A DNA stretch of 64,000 nucleotides from assembly GCF_000786655.1 (NCBI RefSeq), contig NZ_JROM01000022.1, positions 1 to 64,000 of the forward strand, read 5' to 3'. A program made the position numbers and the translations under genes. Every line of letters begins with the position of its first letter. Position 1 is the first letter of the stretch. This document shows, one piece after another, positions 62,146 through 64,000 of this stretch. The DNA comes from Kocuria marina (GTDB taxonomy: Bacteria > Actinomycetota > Actinomycetes > Actinomycetales > Micrococcaceae). The notes beneath the pieces are model-generated. The model saw nothing but the letters and a program-made list of their open reading frames with translations. It was not told where the DNA came from and ran no database searches.

Positions 62146-62811
62146 TCAGCCGTGGTCGCCCGGGTCCGCCCGGAAGCACCCGGCCAGGTGACCCGGCGCC
62201 CGACCGATGCGCTGCAACCACCGGTGGGCGGTGACCGGGCCCACCAGGACGATGCCGTGGGAGCGCAGCACCTGGGACAGCTTGCGGGACTCCGCGGTGC
62301 TGTCCGCAAGCGCGAGCGCGTCGACCGGCGCGGCCTCCGAGGCGTCGTCCGGGAGGGGCACCCCGGCCTCCTCCAGGATGCCGAGCCACCGTGGCACGTC
62401 CCAGTCCTGGCACACCTCCGCGTTGTGGATCACGGCCTCGATCTTGGCGCGGTTGCGGATGAGCTCGGGGTTGACGAGGAGGTCGTCCACGTCGTCCTCG
62501 TCGAACAGGGACACCCGGGCCGGTTCGAGGTCCGCCATGTGGAGGTACCACGCACCGTGGCGCGCCGACTGCGACCACCGGGCCAGGCCGGAGTCCACGA
62601 GTTCCAGGGTGAGCGTGGCGAAGTACTCGTCCGCGCTCGAGGGGGTCGTTCCCCAGTCGTGGTCGTGATCCGCGAGCGCGCCGGGGGTGCTCACGGCCCA
62701 CGGGCAGCGGTGCAAGCCGTCCCCGCAGTGCACCACCCGGAAGGCGGCGTGGGGCGTGGAGACTGAGGTGTCCTGGGCGTCTGCGGAGGTGGTCTCCGGT
62801 GATGTCGTCAT
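62146..62811 (-). CDS. DNA-3-methyladenine glycosylase I-like protein
   Basis: 221 residues related to Tag. HRCPWAVS with the first zinc Cys, DHDHDWGTTPSSADEYFATL corresponds to the Y-H-D-x-E-W-G block, and LVNPELIRNRAKIEAVIHNA is the helix-hairpin-helix part. A C-terminal GIVLVGPVTAHRWLQRIG aligns with the family's F-V-G-P-T-x-x-Y-x-x-x-Q. In the first block Asp-Trp-Gly replaces Glu-Trp-Gly. Base specificity may therefore differ, so I withhold the tag symbol. Confidence 0.75.
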   Translation of the reverse strand: MTTSPETTSADAQDTSVSTPHAAFRVVHCGDGLHRCPWAVSTPGALADHDHDWGTTPSSADEYFATLTLELVDSGLARWSQSARHGAWYLHMADLEPARVSLFDEDDVDDLLVNPELIRNRAKIEAVIHNAEVCQDWDVPRWLGILEEAGVPLPDDASEAAPVDALALADSTAESRKLSQVLRSHGIVLVGPVTAHRWLQRIGRAPGHLAGCFRADPGDHG

Positions 62812-62926
62812 GGCAGCACGCTAGGACCGGCGGTGTCCAATGATCTGGGCGCGCCGACACCCGGGGATCACCGGCGGGCGAACCCGCCCGAAGCCCGCGC
62901 TGTGCAGGGCGATTGCCGCGGGGCTC

Positions 62927-64000
62927 TCACTCACCCAACGTGTTCTTGTGCACCGCACCGTTCTTCATGATCAGCGCGAGGGACTTCCCGGGGTCGGCCA
63001 GTATCGACAGGTTCTCGAGCGGGTTGCCGTCCACCACCAGCAGGTCGGCCCACGCGCCAGCGCGGATCACGCCCAGGGGCGCCTCACTGTACGGGCTGCG
63101 CTTGCCGCTCAGCCCCAACAGTTCGGCGTTGCCGGAGGTCACGATCTTCAGGGTGCCGACGGCGCCGAAAACCTTTTCGAAGCGCGTCATCAGCACCGAC
63201 TGGATACCCAGCTTCCCGGGCTGGAAGAGCATGTCCGTCCCGAAGGCCACGCGCACCCCGCGGTCCTTGGCCCACTGCGCCACACGGTCCCAGTGGGACG
63301 TGGGTTCGGCCTTCTTGATCTGCTCCTCCGTGAGGGGGTTGTCCCCCTTCTGGAAGGGTTGCAGGGACAACCACGCATTGTTGCGGGCCATCTCGTCCAG
63401 GGTCTCCTCGTCCACCAGGTGGCCGTGTTCGATGGACTTCACACCGGCCCGGATGGCCCGCTTGATGCCCTCCGCGGTGTAGACGTGGGCGCACACGTAC
63501 GTGCCCCAGTCCGCTGCGGTCTGCACGGCCGCGCTGATCTCCTCGGACGCGTACTGCAGGGTGTCCAGGGGGTCGGTGTCCGAGATGACGCCGCCGCCCA
63601 GGGCCAGCTTGATCTGGCTCGCACCGCGCTTGAGCTGGGCGCGCACCGCGGCCTGCACCTCCGCGGGACCGTTGGCCACGGCGAACACGCCGATCTCGTC
63701 GAAACGGGAGGGCCGTCCACCGAGCGTTACCGGGGCGGCGTACGCGGGGCTGAAATCACCGTGTCCCGCCGTCTGGGAGATCAGTGCACCGCTGGGGAAG
63801 ACCCTCGGCCCCGGGACGGACCCCGCGTCGATGGCCTTCTTCACCCCGAACGTGGGTCCCCCGACATCACGCACGGTGGTGAAACCGCGCAGGAGCGTGG
63901 ACTCGGCCTCCGCGACGGCGTTGGCGTACATCAGTCCCGTGTCCGCCTCCAGCATGGCGTCCATCGTGTTGGGGGCGAAGATCATGTGCCAGTGCGCATC
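62927..64000 (-). CDS. Amidohydrolase family protein, 5' end outside window
   Basis: At least 358 residues of an imidazolonepropionase/prolidase-like amidohydrolase. The open frame runs off the right edge at the metal motif DAHWHMIF (H-x-H). TTVRDVGGPTFGVKKAI, IKLALGGGVISDTD, CAHVYTAEGIKRAI and IEHGHLVDEETL carry further metal ligands. VAFGTDMLFQPG holds the catalytic Asp, and GVIRAGAWADLLVVDGNPLE is the conserved C-terminal sandwich. The substrate could be a dipeptide, lactone or N-acyl compound. The stop is at 62927. Confidence 0.85.
   Translation of the reverse strand, partial: DAHWHMIFAPNTMDAMLEADTGLMYANAVAEAESTLLRGFTTVRDVGGPTFGVKKAIDAGSVPGPRVFPSGALISQTAGHGDFSPAYAAPVTLGGRPSRFDEIGVFAVANGPAEVQAAVRAQLKRGASQIKLALGGGVISDTDPLDTLQYASEEISAAVQTAADWGTYVCAHVYTAEGIKRAIRAGVKSIEHGHLVDEETLDEMARNNAWLSLQPFQKGDNPLTEEQIKKAEPTSHWDRVAQWAKDRGVRVAFGTDMLFQPGKLGIQSVLMTRFEKVFGAVGTLKIVTSGNAELLGLSGKRSPYSEAPLGVIRAGAWADLLVVDGNPLENLSILADPGKSLALIMKNGAVHKNTLGE

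Overview
The window is high-GC DNA from an actinobacterium. Gene content and order suggest a Micrococcaceae member, most likely Kocuria-like. The basis is lhr next to a Nei-type glycosylase, GTP-type PEPCK, an S. coelicolor-type NsrR with Hmp, and aminotransferase plus E1a/E1b/E2 dehydrogenase synteny. The genus is an inference. Fifty protein genes look intact or plausibly intact; one more runs off the right edge. There are two tRNA genes (Ser-CGA, Arg-ACG) and at least six broken gene remnants. No CRISPR array, rRNA, phage or intact transposase was seen.

Layout. 1-300: non-coding, with a possible IS end, a strong terminator and a perfect hairpin belonging to a dispersed repeat. 0.3-5.1 kb: exported proteins including two secreted nucleases, plus an orphan frame with an internal stop. 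5.2-12.4 kb: a TetR regulator, pyridoxine kinase, queuine salvage (YhhQ-like transporter, Tgt), an MBL hydrolase, a FUSC remnant, a DUF4916 protein and a GH76 enzyme. 12.5-14.9 kb: a decayed patch with poorer composition holding a frameshifted acetyltransferase, a broken small membrane protein and a broken ApeA-like HEPN gene. 14.9-25.3 kb: idi, an RluA-type synthase, a CAP/LGFP secreted protein, nei-lhr with a toxin-antitoxin remnant wedged between them, and a DUF4232 lipoprotein. 25.3-34.8 kb: a large FAD/Fe-S oxidoreductase, a ferredoxin, a thioesterase, a DesA3-like desaturase with its reductase, an acyl-CoA ligase and an enoyl-CoA hydratase. 34.8-42.3 kb: tRNA-Ser, tadA, a MacB-type ABC pair, upp, a winged-helix regulator, a SixA-like phosphatase, a secreted HNH nuclease and tRNA-Arg. 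42.3-54.1 kb: pckG, nsrR-hmp, manB/manA, TetR, an SDR, acyP, a pyruvate kinase scrap, an EcsC-like protein and purB. 54.1-64 kb: a WXG-like/lipase gene pair, an aminotransferase, the 2-oxoacid dehydrogenase E1a-E1b-E2 operon, a Tag-like glycosylase and an amidohydrolase.

The most striking observation is not a gene. The 11-mer GACGACGCCGC (reverse complement GCGGCGTCGTC) occurs at least 24 times in 64 kb. It shows no strand preference, sits inside genes in at least four reading frames, and also forms the arms of intergenic terminators. This is the distribution expected of a DNA-level signal such as an uptake sequence.
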